29,469 nucleotides of DNA from Anaerolineaceae bacterium UBA4799 (GCA_002402725.1 DHGL01000033.1:92015-121483), one strand, 5' to 3'; counted from the first letter of the stretch, positions 15,715 to 24,778 are shown. Notes: generated by a model from the letters alone, not told the origin. Made by a program: numbers and translations.

Positions 15715-17589
15715 ATGATCGATCTGGCAGAACTCAAGAACCTTCTCGCACAAAAACGCGCTTTGTTTTCTGATGGCGCCATGGGCACAATGCTAAGCCA
15801 GCGCCTGCCAGCGGGATTAAGTTGCCTGGATTGCACCAACCTGGACTACCCGAAGGTGATCGAGTCCATCCACAGCGAATACATTCTGGCTGGTTCGGAC
15901 ATGGTTCAGACCAACACTTTTGGCGCGAATAGATTTAAACTGGCGCAGCACGGCCTGGAAGACCGGCTGGAGCAAATCAACAGCGCGGGGGTTGAAATTG
16001 CCCGCAGCGCGGTATCTGCCAGCGGCAGGAATATAATGATCGCCGGAGATATTGGTCCGCTGGGGGTACGCATCGCGCCTTTTGGCAGGGTACAACTGCC
16101 GCAAGCCCACGAAGCCTTCTCGCAGCAGGCCGCTGCATTGATCAAGGCTGGCGTTGACCTGATCATCATCGAAACCATGACCGACCTTTATGAGACCGTC
16201 GAAGCTGTGCTGGCGGTACACGAAATCGCGTCGCAGTTGCCGGTGATCGCCTCTATGACCTTCACCCGCGATAATCGCACCCTGCTCGGTGACCCTCCCG
16301 CCAGGGTGGCGCAACGGTTGCACGATGCCGGCGCGGATGTGATTGGCGTCAACTGCTCGGGCGGTCCCAACCAGATTCTCAATATTCTCAGGCAGATGCG
16401 CCGCGTATTGCCTGAAGCCCTTTTTTCCGTGATGCCAAACGCCGGCTGGCCGGAACAGGTTGAGGGACGCATTATGTACCCCGCCGCTCCCGAATATTTC
16501 GGCACTTACGCGCTCTCCTTCTGGCAGGCGGGTGCCAGCGTTATCGGCGGCTGCTGCGGTACAACGCCCGCGCATATCGCTGCCATGGTACAAACCTTTA
16601 CAAATTCTCCGGCGCTTGAGCGCTCTAACGTAGAAAATTTCGAGATAACCGAGACCGGGCAGGCAGGCGGTGAAGATGCCCTGCCGCCAACCAAACTGGC
16701 GCAGAAACTGCGTGATGGAAAATTTGTCATCGCTGTGGAAATGGACCCACCGCGCGGACTTTCCACCCACAAATTGATCGCGGGCGCGAGCCTGCTGGCT
16801 GAAGCCGGCGCGGATGTCATCGATGTGGCAGATAGCCCCATGGCGCGCATGCGCATGAGCCCCTGGGCAGTTTGCAGCCTGATTCAGCGTAACCTGGGGA
16901 TCGAGACGGTACTGCACTTTCCCACCCGCGGCCGTAATGTGCTGCGCGTGCAGGGTGACCTGCTGGCAGCCCACGCGCTGGATGTGCGCAACATTTTCGT
17001 GGTGATGGGCGATCCAACCTCCATCGGTGATTACCCTGACGCCATGGACAATTATGACCTGGTACCCTCCGGCCTGATCAAGCTGGTCAAACAGGGGTTC
17101 AATGCCGGTGTGGATCATGCTGGCAGCGGTATCGGGCAGCCGACCAGTTTTTTTGTGGGCTGCGCGCTTAACCTGAACCCCGCAGACATGGAAGCAGAAT
17201 TGAAAAATCTACGCCGTAAACTGAAAGCCGGAGCAGATTTCATCCTCACCCAGCCGATCTATCACCCCGACCTGGTGACAGAGTTTATTCAGGAATATGA
17301 ATCCCGGTTTGATAAACTACCCGTCCCATTAATTGTGGGCTTGCTGCCACTGACCAGCGCCCGCCACGCCGCGTTCTTACAGGCAGAAGTTCCCGGCATC
17401 GAAATTCCGCAGGCAACCCGTGACCTGATGGCCACCAGCGGCGATCAGGGTACACAAACTGGTATCCGCCTTACCCTCGACCTCATCCAGAAGATCAAAC
17501 CAATTGTACAGGGCATCTACCTGATGCCCGCATTTCAGCGGTACGATCACGCAGCGGAGATTATTGAGGGAACAAAAACCGCTGATTAA
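15715..17589 (+). CDS. Bifunctional homocysteine S-methyltransferase / 5,10-methylenetetrahydrofolate reductase (YitJ-like)
   Basis: A two-domain fusion as in Bacillus YitJ. The N-terminal homocysteine methyltransferase domain (about 10–295) starts FSDGAMGTML and has zinc ligands C214 (GVNCSGGP) and C280/C281 (GGCCGTTPAH). The C-terminal methylenetetrahydrofolate reductase domain (about 330–610) begins FVIAVEMDPPRG and contains 'NIFVVMGDPTSIGDYP' and 'ADFILTQPIYHPD', typical of flavin-dependent MetF. The MTHFR part makes the methyl-THF that MetH consumes, so the pair is a self-contained route; the N-terminal domain has no cobalamin modules and may accept another methyl donor. AAGGGTG lies upstream, overlapping the metH stop, and the gap to metH is 9 bp. 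The pair should be controlled jointly by the SAM-I riboswitch. No clear terminator follows. Confidence 0.94.
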   Translation: MIDLAELKNLLAQKRALFSDGAMGTMLSQRLPAGLSCLDCTNLDYPKVIESIHSEYILAGSDMVQTNTFGANRFKLAQHGLEDRLEQINSAGVEIARSAVSASGRNIMIAGDIGPLGVRIAPFGRVQLPQAHEAFSQQAAALIKAGVDLIIIETMTDLYETVEAVLAVHEIASQLPVIASMTFTRDNRTLLGDPPARVAQRLHDAGADVIGVNCSGGPNQILNILRQMRRVLPEALFSVMPNAGWPEQVEGRIMYPAAPEYFGTYALSFWQAGASVIGGCCGTTPAHIAAMVQTFTNSPALERSNVENFEITETGQAGGEDALPPTKLAQKLRDGKFVIAVEMDPPRGLSTHKLIAGASLLAEAGADVIDVADSPMARMRMSPWAVCSLIQRNLGIETVLHFPTRGRNVLRVQGDLLAAHALDVRNIFVVMGDPTSIGDYPDAMDNYDLVPSGLIKLVKQGFNAGVDHAGSGIGQPTSFFVGCALNLNPADMEAELKNLRRKLKAGADFILTQPIYHPDLVTEFIQEYESRFDKLPVPLIVGLLPLTSARHAAFLQAEVPGIEIPQATRDLMATSGDQGTQTGIRLTLDLIQKIKPIVQGIYLMPAFQRYDHAAEIIEGTKTAD

Positions 17590-17640
17590 TGTACAATAAA
17601 TCCATTGCACCTTAGTTGAATCGGCCAAGGAAAAAAAACC

Positions 17641-18369
17641 ATGAAAATCCTGGTGATTTCGGACGTGCACGCCAACCTGACAGCGCTTGAAGCTGTGCTC
17701 GCGGACACCGGTAGTTTTGACGCTGTGTGGTGCCTTGGAGACCTGGTGGGCTACGGACCGGACGGCAACGAATGCGTACAACGCATAGGTGAGTTACCCA
17801 ACCTGCTCTGCGTCAGGGGGAATCACGACCTCGCCCTCTGTGGAGATGCCGACCTGGATATATTCAATCATGAAGCCAGTGAAGCCATTTTGATTTCCAG
17901 GCGTTTGATGGCGCCTGAAACGCTGCAATACCTGCGCGGCCTGCCTGAAAAATTGGTGTCCGACCTGGTCACGCTCATCCACGGCAGTCCGCGCAACCCA
18001 GTCTGGGAATACATTCTGGATGTTCGCATCGCGGCGGAGAATTTTGCCGGTTTTGACACGCAACTCGCGTTTGTCGGGCATTCCCACCTGCCCCTGATGT
18101 TCACCGCCAACCCTCAGAATGGTCTTGTTGAACGCGGGTACCGGACGCCAGGAGTGACCACGGTCATCGCCACGCGGGCAATCCTGAATCCCGGTTCGGT
18201 CGGTCAACCGCGTGATAATGATCCCAGAGCATCTTATGGCATCTTCGACCCACAACACATGACCTGGGAAATTCACCGCGTACCATATGATATACCCTCG
18301 GTGCAGCAGAGGATCATCGACGCTGGATTACCTGAAAAACACGCCCGCCGCCTGAGTGCCGGCTGGTAG
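17641..18369 (+). CDS. Metallophosphoesterase (calcineurin-like, YfcE/MJ0936-type)
   Basis: A 242-residue phosphoesterase with the full two-metal signature: D8 and H10 (ISDVHAN), D34 (CLGDLVGYG), N61-H62 (GNHD), H114 (LIHGSP), and H147/H149 (VGHSH). Family members hydrolyse phosphodiesters or phosphomonoesters; the substrate here is unknown. 'GDLVGYGPDGNECV' is typical of a widespread bacterial subgroup often annotated as predicted phosphodiesterase. No signal peptide, so cytoplasmic. AAGGA precedes the ATG, and TACAAT at 17592–17597 could be a -10 box, but no -35 is seen, so read-through from the methionine operon is possible. A hairpin with a T-run follows its stop. Confidence 0.9.
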   Translation: MKILVISDVHANLTALEAVLADTGSFDAVWCLGDLVGYGPDGNECVQRIGELPNLLCVRGNHDLALCGDADLDIFNHEASEAILISRRLMAPETLQYLRGLPEKLVSDLVTLIHGSPRNPVWEYILDVRIAAENFAGFDTQLAFVGHSHLPLMFTANPQNGLVERGYRTPGVTTVIATRAILNPGSVGQPRDNDPRASYGIFDPQHMTWEIHRVPYDIPSVQQRIIDAGLPEKHARRLSAGW

Positions 18370-18393
18370 GCGGGAACTAATACCAGTCTTTTT
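18361..18393 (+). terminator. Intrinsic terminator after the metallophosphoesterase gene
   Basis: GGCTGGTA (18361–18368) pairs with TACCAGTC (18381–18388) with one G·T, a 12-base loop, and TTTTT at 18389–18393. The stem begins inside the coding sequence and includes part of the TAG stop. The loop is long, so strength is uncertain. Confidence 0.55.
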
Positions 18394-18441
18394 CCGTCAA
18401 TTCATCAGTAAGATACATCGGTCTTTTTTAGGAGGCAGGGA

Positions 18442-19431
18442 ATGAAAACGAAAAGTGTGCTGATTGGAATTATCATCCTGGCGCTCACGCTCAGCGGTTG
18501 CGCGTCTAAAGCCTACAATACCGACAACCAGGTAGGCAGCGTTCAAGAAGAATTCCTCATGGAAGCACCAGCGGCTGCACCCATGGCTCCCGCAGCGGAT
18601 AGTTTCGGGGAATCAGACAAAAGCGCGGGCATCACTGCGGCCGGGGTGGAATCTGTGCAGATGATCATGATGACCGCCAGCCTGTCAATCGCGGTTGACG
18701 ACCCTACCGTCACTCTGGATGACGTGCAACAGCTCGCCAAAGGGATGGGTGGCTACACTGTTTCCTCCAACCTGTATAAAACCTACACACCAGCCGGGAT
18801 TGAAGTCCCAGAAGCCAACGTCACCATCAGGGTGCCCGCCGATCGCCTCGACGAGGCCATGCAAAAGATCAAGAACATGACCGGTGATGCGAAAAAATAC
18901 ACCCTGAATGAGACGATCTCCGGACAGGACGTGACCAAAGAATACACCGACTTGAAATCACGTTTACGCAACCTGGAAGAAGCTGATGCCAAGTTGACCG
19001 AGTTTTACGAAAGCGCGACCAACACAGAAGAAGCGCTGTCGATTTACACCCAGAAAATGCAGGTGACCGAGCAGATTGAGGTGATCAAGGGACAGATAAA
19101 GTACTACGATGAATCCGTTTCAACCTCGGCCATTTCGGTGCAGATCCAATCCAAGGAGACCATCGCGCCACTGACCGTAGCCGGTTGGCAGCCCTCAGGT
19201 GTGGCGCGCGATGCCCTTCAAGCACTGCTGGATTTCGGTAAAGGACTGGTCAACTTCCTCATCTGGCTGGTGATCCTGGTGGTGCCCATAGCCCTGGTAT
19301 TCGGAATCCCCATTTACTTCCTGGTGCGCTGGCTGAAACGCCGCAACGCAGCGCGCAAACAGGCGGCCATGGAACGTTGGTTAGCAGAAAACAAGTCTGA
19401 TGCAATGCCGCCAATACCTTCGAAAAAGTAA
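18442..19431 (+). CDS. DUF4349-type lipoprotein
   Basis: Predicted lipoprotein of 329 residues: lipobox TLSGC (C20), an Ala/Pro-rich linker, then a DUF4349-like domain from about 70 to 260. This contains an N-terminal beta segment (MIMMTASLSIAVDD), 'VPADRLDEAMQKIKNM', and a long charged helical stretch (about 170–220, KSRLRNLEEADAKLTEFYES) likely to form a coiled coil. A C-terminal transmembrane helix (about 271–296, FLIWLVILVVPIALVFGIP) is followed by a basic tail (RWLKRRNAARKQ). The protein would be anchored at both ends, with the domain outside the membrane. The family has no established function; a structural or stress-sensing role at the envelope is a guess. A strong AGGAGG lies six bases before the ATG. 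A bidirectional terminator follows. Confidence 0.85.
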   Translation: MKTKSVLIGIIILALTLSGCASKAYNTDNQVGSVQEEFLMEAPAAAPMAPAADSFGESDKSAGITAAGVESVQMIMMTASLSIAVDDPTVTLDDVQQLAKGMGGYTVSSNLYKTYTPAGIEVPEANVTIRVPADRLDEAMQKIKNMTGDAKKYTLNETISGQDVTKEYTDLKSRLRNLEEADAKLTEFYESATNTEEALSIYTQKMQVTEQIEVIKGQIKYYDESVSTSAISVQIQSKETIAPLTVAGWQPSGVARDALQALLDFGKGLVNFLIWLVILVVPIALVFGIPIYFLVRWLKRRNAARKQAAMERWLAENKSDAMPPIPSKK

Positions 19432-19449
19432 ACTAAATCGGATCAGGCG

Positions 19450-19477
19450 AAAAGGAGCGGTCATCCCGCTCCTTTTT
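19450..19477. terminator. Bidirectional intrinsic terminator
   Basis: AAAAGGAGCGG, loop TCATC, CCGCTCCTTTTT: a GC-rich 7-bp core extended by A-T pairs, with T-runs on both strands. It separates the converging DUF4349 and alpha-galactosidase genes and directly abuts the TAG stop of the latter. Confidence 0.9.
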
Positions 19478-21838
19478 CTATTTCTCGATGTGCACTTTAC
19501 AGAAACCCTCAACTACAACAGGCAGGCTGTATACATCTTGAGATAAAGATTGCAAAACTACGGGCTCGCTGCCCACCAGCACAGCTGCCGGCTTGTCGGG
19601 CAGCCGTAAGAACACCTGCCCGGACGCCGTCCGCGGCAGCCGTAATGTCATATCCAGGCTGCGCCTGTTTTCGAGCCACTCAGCCACTTCAATCCCCTGC
19701 GAGAAATGCAGGTCGCTGCCCAGGTACTGCGCTTCTTCGCTTACAAGCCTGCGGGCAGCCAACAATACAGGCGCGTGCGTGGGTAAACCATGGAATACAA
19801 AACCAGTTTGCCCGGACATTATCCCGGTGGTACCGCTCCAGAACTCACGGAAAATATACTCCCCTTCCTCAAGGTGATACTCGCTGGCTGACATGCGCAC
19901 ATCCGCGCTGTGTTCGCACCAGTTGAATCCGCCAAGCAGGTGCCAGCCGCCAATCTCATTGACCATGTCTACACGAAGCCTGGAAGGCATGTTGCTATCA
20001 AACCAATCTAATACCCGCGCTTCTTCCTCAATAACAGGAATCAGTACTTCCGCCAGGTGCATACGTTCAGGCGGCAGCCCCGGCAGATCATCTGAAAGCA
20101 GCAATGACCCGCCGGTGAGCGCGATAACCGTCGCCAGTGCGCAAACCTCCTCGTGTGTCAGGTGCGTGTCCGGCCGTACGAGCAGGCAGTCCGGGTCATT
20201 CCCCCACCAATGCCGGTTGAGGTTGACCCTGGTAAGGATATTGTGAATCGAGTTACGCGCGCACGGTACCGCGGGTTCTTTACGCAGACCTGCCTGTATG
20301 CCTTTGAAACCCGGCAGCCAATCCCCGCTGACATCCGGCCCGATGCGCATGACATCGACCACACCGATGACCGAACCCAGCGGCGCGCCGCAGCCAAGCA
20401 GGGTCACCTCTGGGCCGGCTGCCTGGCGCATCGCTTCCATCCCCAGGCGCATCACCTGCGCCCTGGTTTTGGTGCAGTCGTGGTAGCGTCCATTAAGCGC
20501 GGCGGCGTAAAGAAAATCAAGTTTCAAATAAGGGAATCCCCACTCCTGTGAGGCGGTGCTGACCACCTCCTCGGCGTACTGCAAAGCCTGTGGTACGGTC
20601 AGGTCAAGCGCAGTCGTCAAAGCGTTCCACCCCAGGCCCGCGTTCACCAGCCTGCCGTTGGCCCTCCGCAGCATCCAATCCGGGTGTTTTTGCATCAAGT
20701 CGGATCCCGGGTGCACAATGAAAGGCGCCAGCCACAGCCCGGGCACCAGCCCGGTACTGCGGATGGAATCTGCCAGCGGCTTTACCCCATCAGGGAAAGT
20801 CGCTTTAAATTCCAACCAATCACCAACCTGCTTCTCAAACCCGTCATCGATCTGTACCAGTTCGATGGGCAGCCTCTCCTGCCGGTCAAGGATCGCGTTC
20901 AGGTTCTCCTGGATATTGCTGGCAGTCACTGACGTGTAAAAGTGATACCAGGAACACCATCCCACTGGTGTTTGCGCGGGCACGCGCGCGTGGTTTTCGC
21001 GCTCCACTGCCTCTATATATGCCTCCAACGGGGCGCGTTGGTCAAGCAATACAGGTGTGAACACCGCCCAATCTGTTTCCATGCTGCTGCCAGCGTCTAG
21101 GCAGGCGCAATCTCCATTCGCCCACATGGAAACATCCCCTGTATTGAGATCGGCCAGTATCGAGCCAAAGTGATTCACCTGTGAAAGGAAGCCAATTAGA
21201 TAGCCGGTACGGGCATTCCGATCTCCGACCACTGCGAACATGTCACTCGAGAAAACACCCTTTTTCGCTGGCGTCGGCGTTCCCGCATTATAGAGCATTG
21301 GGCGCTGCAGGCCATACAAGCGACTGACGGTCATTTTCTGGTCCCCACTGTACCACCTGCTGGGAGACCAGGACTGCCAGCCGTTGGAAAAGAAACCCAG
21401 ATCAGCCGGTTTTCCTGGCTTCAAACCGCGAAACTCCCCCGCCCGCTCACCCGCCTTAACCATCATCATGATGCGGTTCATTTCCACGCTTGTTGTGCCC
21501 TGGTTAGTGACTTCGATCTTCCACAAAACCAGCGGGTATTCCTGCGTTATCCCAAAGGTCAGGGTCAGGCTAATTTGGTTGGCATCCTGCGTGAGCATGT
21601 ATGTCAGGCATTCCATTTCGCCATGTTTCAGGGTGCGCTCCATGCAACGCTGCGTGTCTGTGACTTGCCAGCCGGAACGCGGGTAACAGTGCTTCACACC
21701 CGCGAGCGTATATTCACAGCCCGGTTTGATATTTTCCAACCAGGGGAAACGCGCATCTTTGGTGCGCATCGAAAAAGCCCCTGAATCAGGATTGACCTCA
21801 AGCGATAAGGAAATGGTATTGAGTTGCTCCAGATGCAT
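19478..21838 (-). CDS. GH36-family alpha-galactosidase (or related alpha-glycosidase)
   Basis: A 786-residue glycoside hydrolase of family GH36, which releases alpha-linked galactose (sometimes N-acetylgalactosamine) with retention. An N-terminal beta-sandwich (about 1–285) precedes the barrel, whose motifs run in order: VGWCSWYHFYTSV (about 292–304), 'VQIDDGFE', 'GLWLAPFIVHPGSD', the nucleophile in PYLKLDF (D441) and the acid/base in RIGPDVSGDW (D502). A C-terminal beta domain ends the protein. No signal peptide, so cytoplasmic; the substrate must be imported, but no transporter or other sugar gene is next to it. GGAGG directly abuts the ATG with no spacer, which is unusual; the upstream frame is open but has no ATG or GTG before it. 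It is divergent from dinG. Confidence 0.93.
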   Translation of the reverse strand: MHLEQLNTISLSLEVNPDSGAFSMRTKDARFPWLENIKPGCEYTLAGVKHCYPRSGWQVTDTQRCMERTLKHGEMECLTYMLTQDANQISLTLTFGITQEYPLVLWKIEVTNQGTTSVEMNRIMMMVKAGERAGEFRGLKPGKPADLGFFSNGWQSWSPSRWYSGDQKMTVSRLYGLQRPMLYNAGTPTPAKKGVFSSDMFAVVGDRNARTGYLIGFLSQVNHFGSILADLNTGDVSMWANGDCACLDAGSSMETDWAVFTPVLLDQRAPLEAYIEAVERENHARVPAQTPVGWCSWYHFYTSVTASNIQENLNAILDRQERLPIELVQIDDGFEKQVGDWLEFKATFPDGVKPLADSIRSTGLVPGLWLAPFIVHPGSDLMQKHPDWMLRRANGRLVNAGLGWNALTTALDLTVPQALQYAEEVVSTASQEWGFPYLKLDFLYAAALNGRYHDCTKTRAQVMRLGMEAMRQAAGPEVTLLGCGAPLGSVIGVVDVMRIGPDVSGDWLPGFKGIQAGLRKEPAVPCARNSIHNILTRVNLNRHWWGNDPDCLLVRPDTHLTHEEVCALATVIALTGGSLLLSDDLPGLPPERMHLAEVLIPVIEEEARVLDWFDSNMPSRLRVDMVNEIGGWHLLGGFNWCEHSADVRMSASEYHLEEGEYIFREFWSGTTGIMSGQTGFVFHGLPTHAPVLLAARRLVSEEAQYLGSDLHFSQGIEVAEWLENRRSLDMTLRLPRTASGQVFLRLPDKPAAVLVGSEPVVLQSLSQDVYSLPVVVEGFCKVHIEK

Positions 21839-21917
21839 CCTCCATGACAGAAATAGAACTGCATAATCTTATCACGACCCCGGAAACGAAGCATCGACCC
21901 ATCTTAAAGCCGCGTGA

Positions 21918-21923
21918 TATAAT
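21918..21923 (+). promoter_or_regulatory. -10 box placing the dinG transcript start at its ATG
   Basis: A perfect TATAAT ends six bases before the ATG at 21930, so the expected start site is at or next to the first base of the start codon. No Shine-Dalgarno sequence lies between. No consensus -35 hexamer is seen 16–18 bp upstream. A leaderless mRNA is the simplest reading. Confidence 0.55.
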
Positions 21924-21929
21924 TGCCGC

Positions 21930-24722
21930 ATGCCCCCCATGGTCGCCATTGACATCGAAACTACCGGTCTGGACGCGCAGCGGGACGCCATCATTGAGAT
22001 CGCGGCCGTGCGTTTTAATGGGCACAGGGTAGAGGGAGAATGGACAAAACTCATCAACCCCGGTCGTCCCATCCCCCGGCTCATCACCCAACTCACCGGA
22101 ATCACAGACCAAATGGTCGCGCACGCTCCCCCGCTCAAAGCGGTCATCCAGGAGCTGGCGGATTTTGTTGGCAATGACCCTGTTATTGGTCATAATGTGC
22201 GTTTCGACCTGGGGTTTCTGCAAAAGCAGAAAATCCTGCTTTTTAACAAAGTGATTGATACTTACGAGATGGCCGCCATTGCGCTGCCCGGCAATAGCCG
22301 TTACAACCTCGGTACTCTCGGCGTTACCTGTAACATACTGATTCCCAACTCGCATCGCGCCCTGGATGATGCCCGCCTGACACAGGCAGTGTACTTTTCG
22401 CTCTCACAAAAATTGCTTGACCTGCCCATCGAAATACTTGCCGAGATCGTGCGCATGTCAGAAGGCATCGAGTGGGATGGCGAGCTGGCTTTTCAACTGG
22501 CACTACAGGCCAAAGGGCATTTACCGGTGGAAGCCAGGAAGGTCGTTCAAGATGATTTCGGCCTGCTCTTTGGAGGAGCAAAGAGTTACCCTCCTTTGGT
22601 TCCGGTGGAGACCCCCACCCCGCTGGACCCTGACGAAATCGCCGCGCAGATAGAACACGGCGGACCTTTTTCGCGTTACTTTGATAGTTTTGAGAGCCGC
22701 CCCCAGCAATTGGAAATGCTGCGTTCGGTGGCGAACGCGCTATCACACAGCCAACACTTCATGGTCGAAGCCGGCACCGGTACAGGCAAATCCTTCGCCT
22801 ATCTCATCCCGGCTGTGGAGTGGGCCATCCGTAATTCCATGCGCGTGGTCATATCCACCAATACTATAACTCTACAAGACCAGTTGATAAAGAAAGACAT
22901 TCCCGACCTGGCGGCCGCGCTGGGTTCTGAGGTGCGCGCCACCGTGGTCAAAGGCCGCGGCAATTACCTTTGCCCGCGGCGCTTCAGCGCCATGCGCAAG
23001 AGCGGACCGCAAAACGCGGAAGAGATCAGAACTCTGGCTAAAACCCTGGTCTGGCTCAACCAGGGCGGCAGCGGTGACCGCGGTGAAATCAACCTGAACG
23101 GCCCTCAGGAGCGCGAGGTATGGCAGCGGCTTTCAGCTGAAGATGAGGGTTGCAAAACGGAAGTCTGCGTTTCCCGCATGGGCGGGGCCTGCCCGTTCTA
23201 CCGCACCCACCTGGCAGCTCAATCCGCTCACATCCTGGTGGTGAACCACGCGCTGCTGTTGGCAGATGTGGTCACCGGCAACCGCGTGCTGCCGGAATAT
23301 AACTACCTGATCGTTGACGAAGCTCATCACCTCGAATCCGCCACCACCAACGCCCTCTCTTTCCGGCTTACCCAGAACGACTTTACGCGAATGCTGCGTG
23401 AGATTGGCGGCATCTCCAGCGGTTTACTGGGCAGATTGTTGACCCTGGTTTCACATAGCCTGCCGCCTTCAGATTTTGCCGCTCTGAACATGGTTGTGCA
23501 CAAGATTTCGGACCTGCTTTTCAGACTGGAGAGTGAGTTCTCTGACCTGATTTTCAACCTGGATGCCTTCATGGATGAACAGCGCGAGGGACAGCCCGTC
23601 AGCAGCTACGGTCAGCAATGTCGGGTGCTGCCGGCCACCCGCACGTTGCCAAGTTGGTCTAATGTTGAAATTGCCTGGGACAGCTGCCAAGATACCCTGG
23701 CGTCTTCGCTGAAGATGGTGGCTGAAGTGCAAAAGTCCATCAGTGACAGCCTGGAGGAAATACCGGAAGAACTGGAAGACACGTTGGGTTCTCTGGCCAG
23801 CGTGTACCGCCGCCTGAGCGAAGCACAGAACTACCTCGACGCGCTGGTGAACCGTCCCGATGCCAATTATGTTTATTGGGTGGAAATCATGCCCAATACC
23901 CAGCGCCTGGCGCTGCAGGCAGCTCCATTGCACGTGGGACCGCTGATGGAAAAATACCTGTGGCACGAGAAAGCCTCCGTCATCCTCACCTCCGCCACGC
24001 TCACCACCAATAACGAATTTGAGTACATCCGCAATCGCCTCAACGCAGATGAAGCGGATGAGTTGGTGCTGGGTTCTCCATTCGACTACGAAAACTCCAC
24101 CCTGCTATACCTGGTGAATGATATCCCCGAACCGGTTGAAGCCAACGCCTATCAACGGGAAGTGGAAAGCGCCATCATCCGCCTGGCAAAAGCCACCGAC
24201 GGGCGCATGCTGGTACTGTTCACATCATATGCTCAATTAAAAAAGACCGCGCAGGCAATAGGACCCGCCATGGTGGATGCGGAAATACAGGTTTATGAAC
24301 AGGGTGAAGGCGCATCCACCAACACCCTGCTCGAAACTTTCCGCGATGCAGACAAGGCTGTGCTGCTGGGAACGCGCGCTTTCTGGGAAGGCGTGGATAT
24401 CCCCGGTGAAGCGCTGTCAGTGCTGGTCATCGTAAAACTACCCTTTGATGTTCCCTCTGATCCCATCATCGCTGCCCGCTCAGAAACCTTTGAAGACCCA
24501 TTCAACGAGTACAACCTGCCGGAAGCCATTTTGCGTTTTAGGCAGGGCTTTGGGCGCCTGATTCGCACTCAATCTGACCGCGGCGTGGTGGTGATCCTGG
24601 ATAAGCGCGTGCTCACCAAGAAGTACGGCCGCATGTTCCTTGATTCACTTCCGGAATGCACCCGCAGAGTGGCTTCCAGCCTGGACCTGCCTGCCGCAGC
24701 TGCTCGCTGGCTGAACATCTAA
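21930..24722 (+). CDS. dinG: DinG-family ATP-dependent DNA helicase with N-terminal DEDDh exonuclease
   Basis: A 930-residue fusion. The N-terminal exonuclease domain (about 1–165) has all DEDDh residues: D8 and E10 (AIDIETTG), D93 (GHNVRFDLGF), H142 and D147 (HRALDDARL). The helicase part (about 245–930) is of the XPD/DinG type: Walker A AGTGTGKS (281–288, K287), DEAH at 463–466, 'LVVNHALLLAD', and motif VI near the end (RFRQGFGRLIRT). Cysteines C348, C408, C413 and C421 match the spacing of the 4Fe-4S cluster of this family. DinG unwinds 5'-tailed DNA, R-loops and G-quadruplexes in repair. In the Gram-positive exonuclease-fused forms I recall, the Fe-S cysteines are absent, so keeping both is notable. 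The start follows the TATAAT box directly; no ribosome binding site is seen. Confidence 0.94.
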   Translation: MPPMVAIDIETTGLDAQRDAIIEIAAVRFNGHRVEGEWTKLINPGRPIPRLITQLTGITDQMVAHAPPLKAVIQELADFVGNDPVIGHNVRFDLGFLQKQKILLFNKVIDTYEMAAIALPGNSRYNLGTLGVTCNILIPNSHRALDDARLTQAVYFSLSQKLLDLPIEILAEIVRMSEGIEWDGELAFQLALQAKGHLPVEARKVVQDDFGLLFGGAKSYPPLVPVETPTPLDPDEIAAQIEHGGPFSRYFDSFESRPQQLEMLRSVANALSHSQHFMVEAGTGTGKSFAYLIPAVEWAIRNSMRVVISTNTITLQDQLIKKDIPDLAAALGSEVRATVVKGRGNYLCPRRFSAMRKSGPQNAEEIRTLAKTLVWLNQGGSGDRGEINLNGPQEREVWQRLSAEDEGCKTEVCVSRMGGACPFYRTHLAAQSAHILVVNHALLLADVVTGNRVLPEYNYLIVDEAHHLESATTNALSFRLTQNDFTRMLREIGGISSGLLGRLLTLVSHSLPPSDFAALNMVVHKISDLLFRLESEFSDLIFNLDAFMDEQREGQPVSSYGQQCRVLPATRTLPSWSNVEIAWDSCQDTLASSLKMVAEVQKSISDSLEEIPEELEDTLGSLASVYRRLSEAQNYLDALVNRPDANYVYWVEIMPNTQRLALQAAPLHVGPLMEKYLWHEKASVILTSATLTTNNEFEYIRNRLNADEADELVLGSPFDYENSTLLYLVNDIPEPVEANAYQREVESAIIRLAKATDGRMLVLFTSYAQLKKTAQAIGPAMVDAEIQVYEQGEGASTNTLLETFRDADKAVLLGTRAFWEGVDIPGEALSVLVIVKLPFDVPSDPIIAARSETFEDPFNEYNLPEAILRFRQGFGRLIRTQSDRGVVVILDKRVLTKKYGRMFLDSLPECTRRVASSLDLPAAAARWLNI

Positions 24723-24778
24723 ATTCCTTTTATGGTGTTATAGAAACACAGCTTTGATTCCCTTACTGGAGAATGAAC

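Noticed and set aside
15817..17118. Long open frame (433 codons) on the minus strand opposite the Hcy-methyltransferase/MTHFR gene
   Set aside because: It mirrors a well-supported plus-strand gene with conserved catalytic residues, and its translation is His/Gln-rich without family motifs, as expected from codon bias in the opposite frame.
24735..24749. Hairpin GTGTT–ATAGA–AACAC after dinG
   Set aside because: The stem is only 5 bp and AT-rich, and no T-run follows, so it is too weak to call a terminator.
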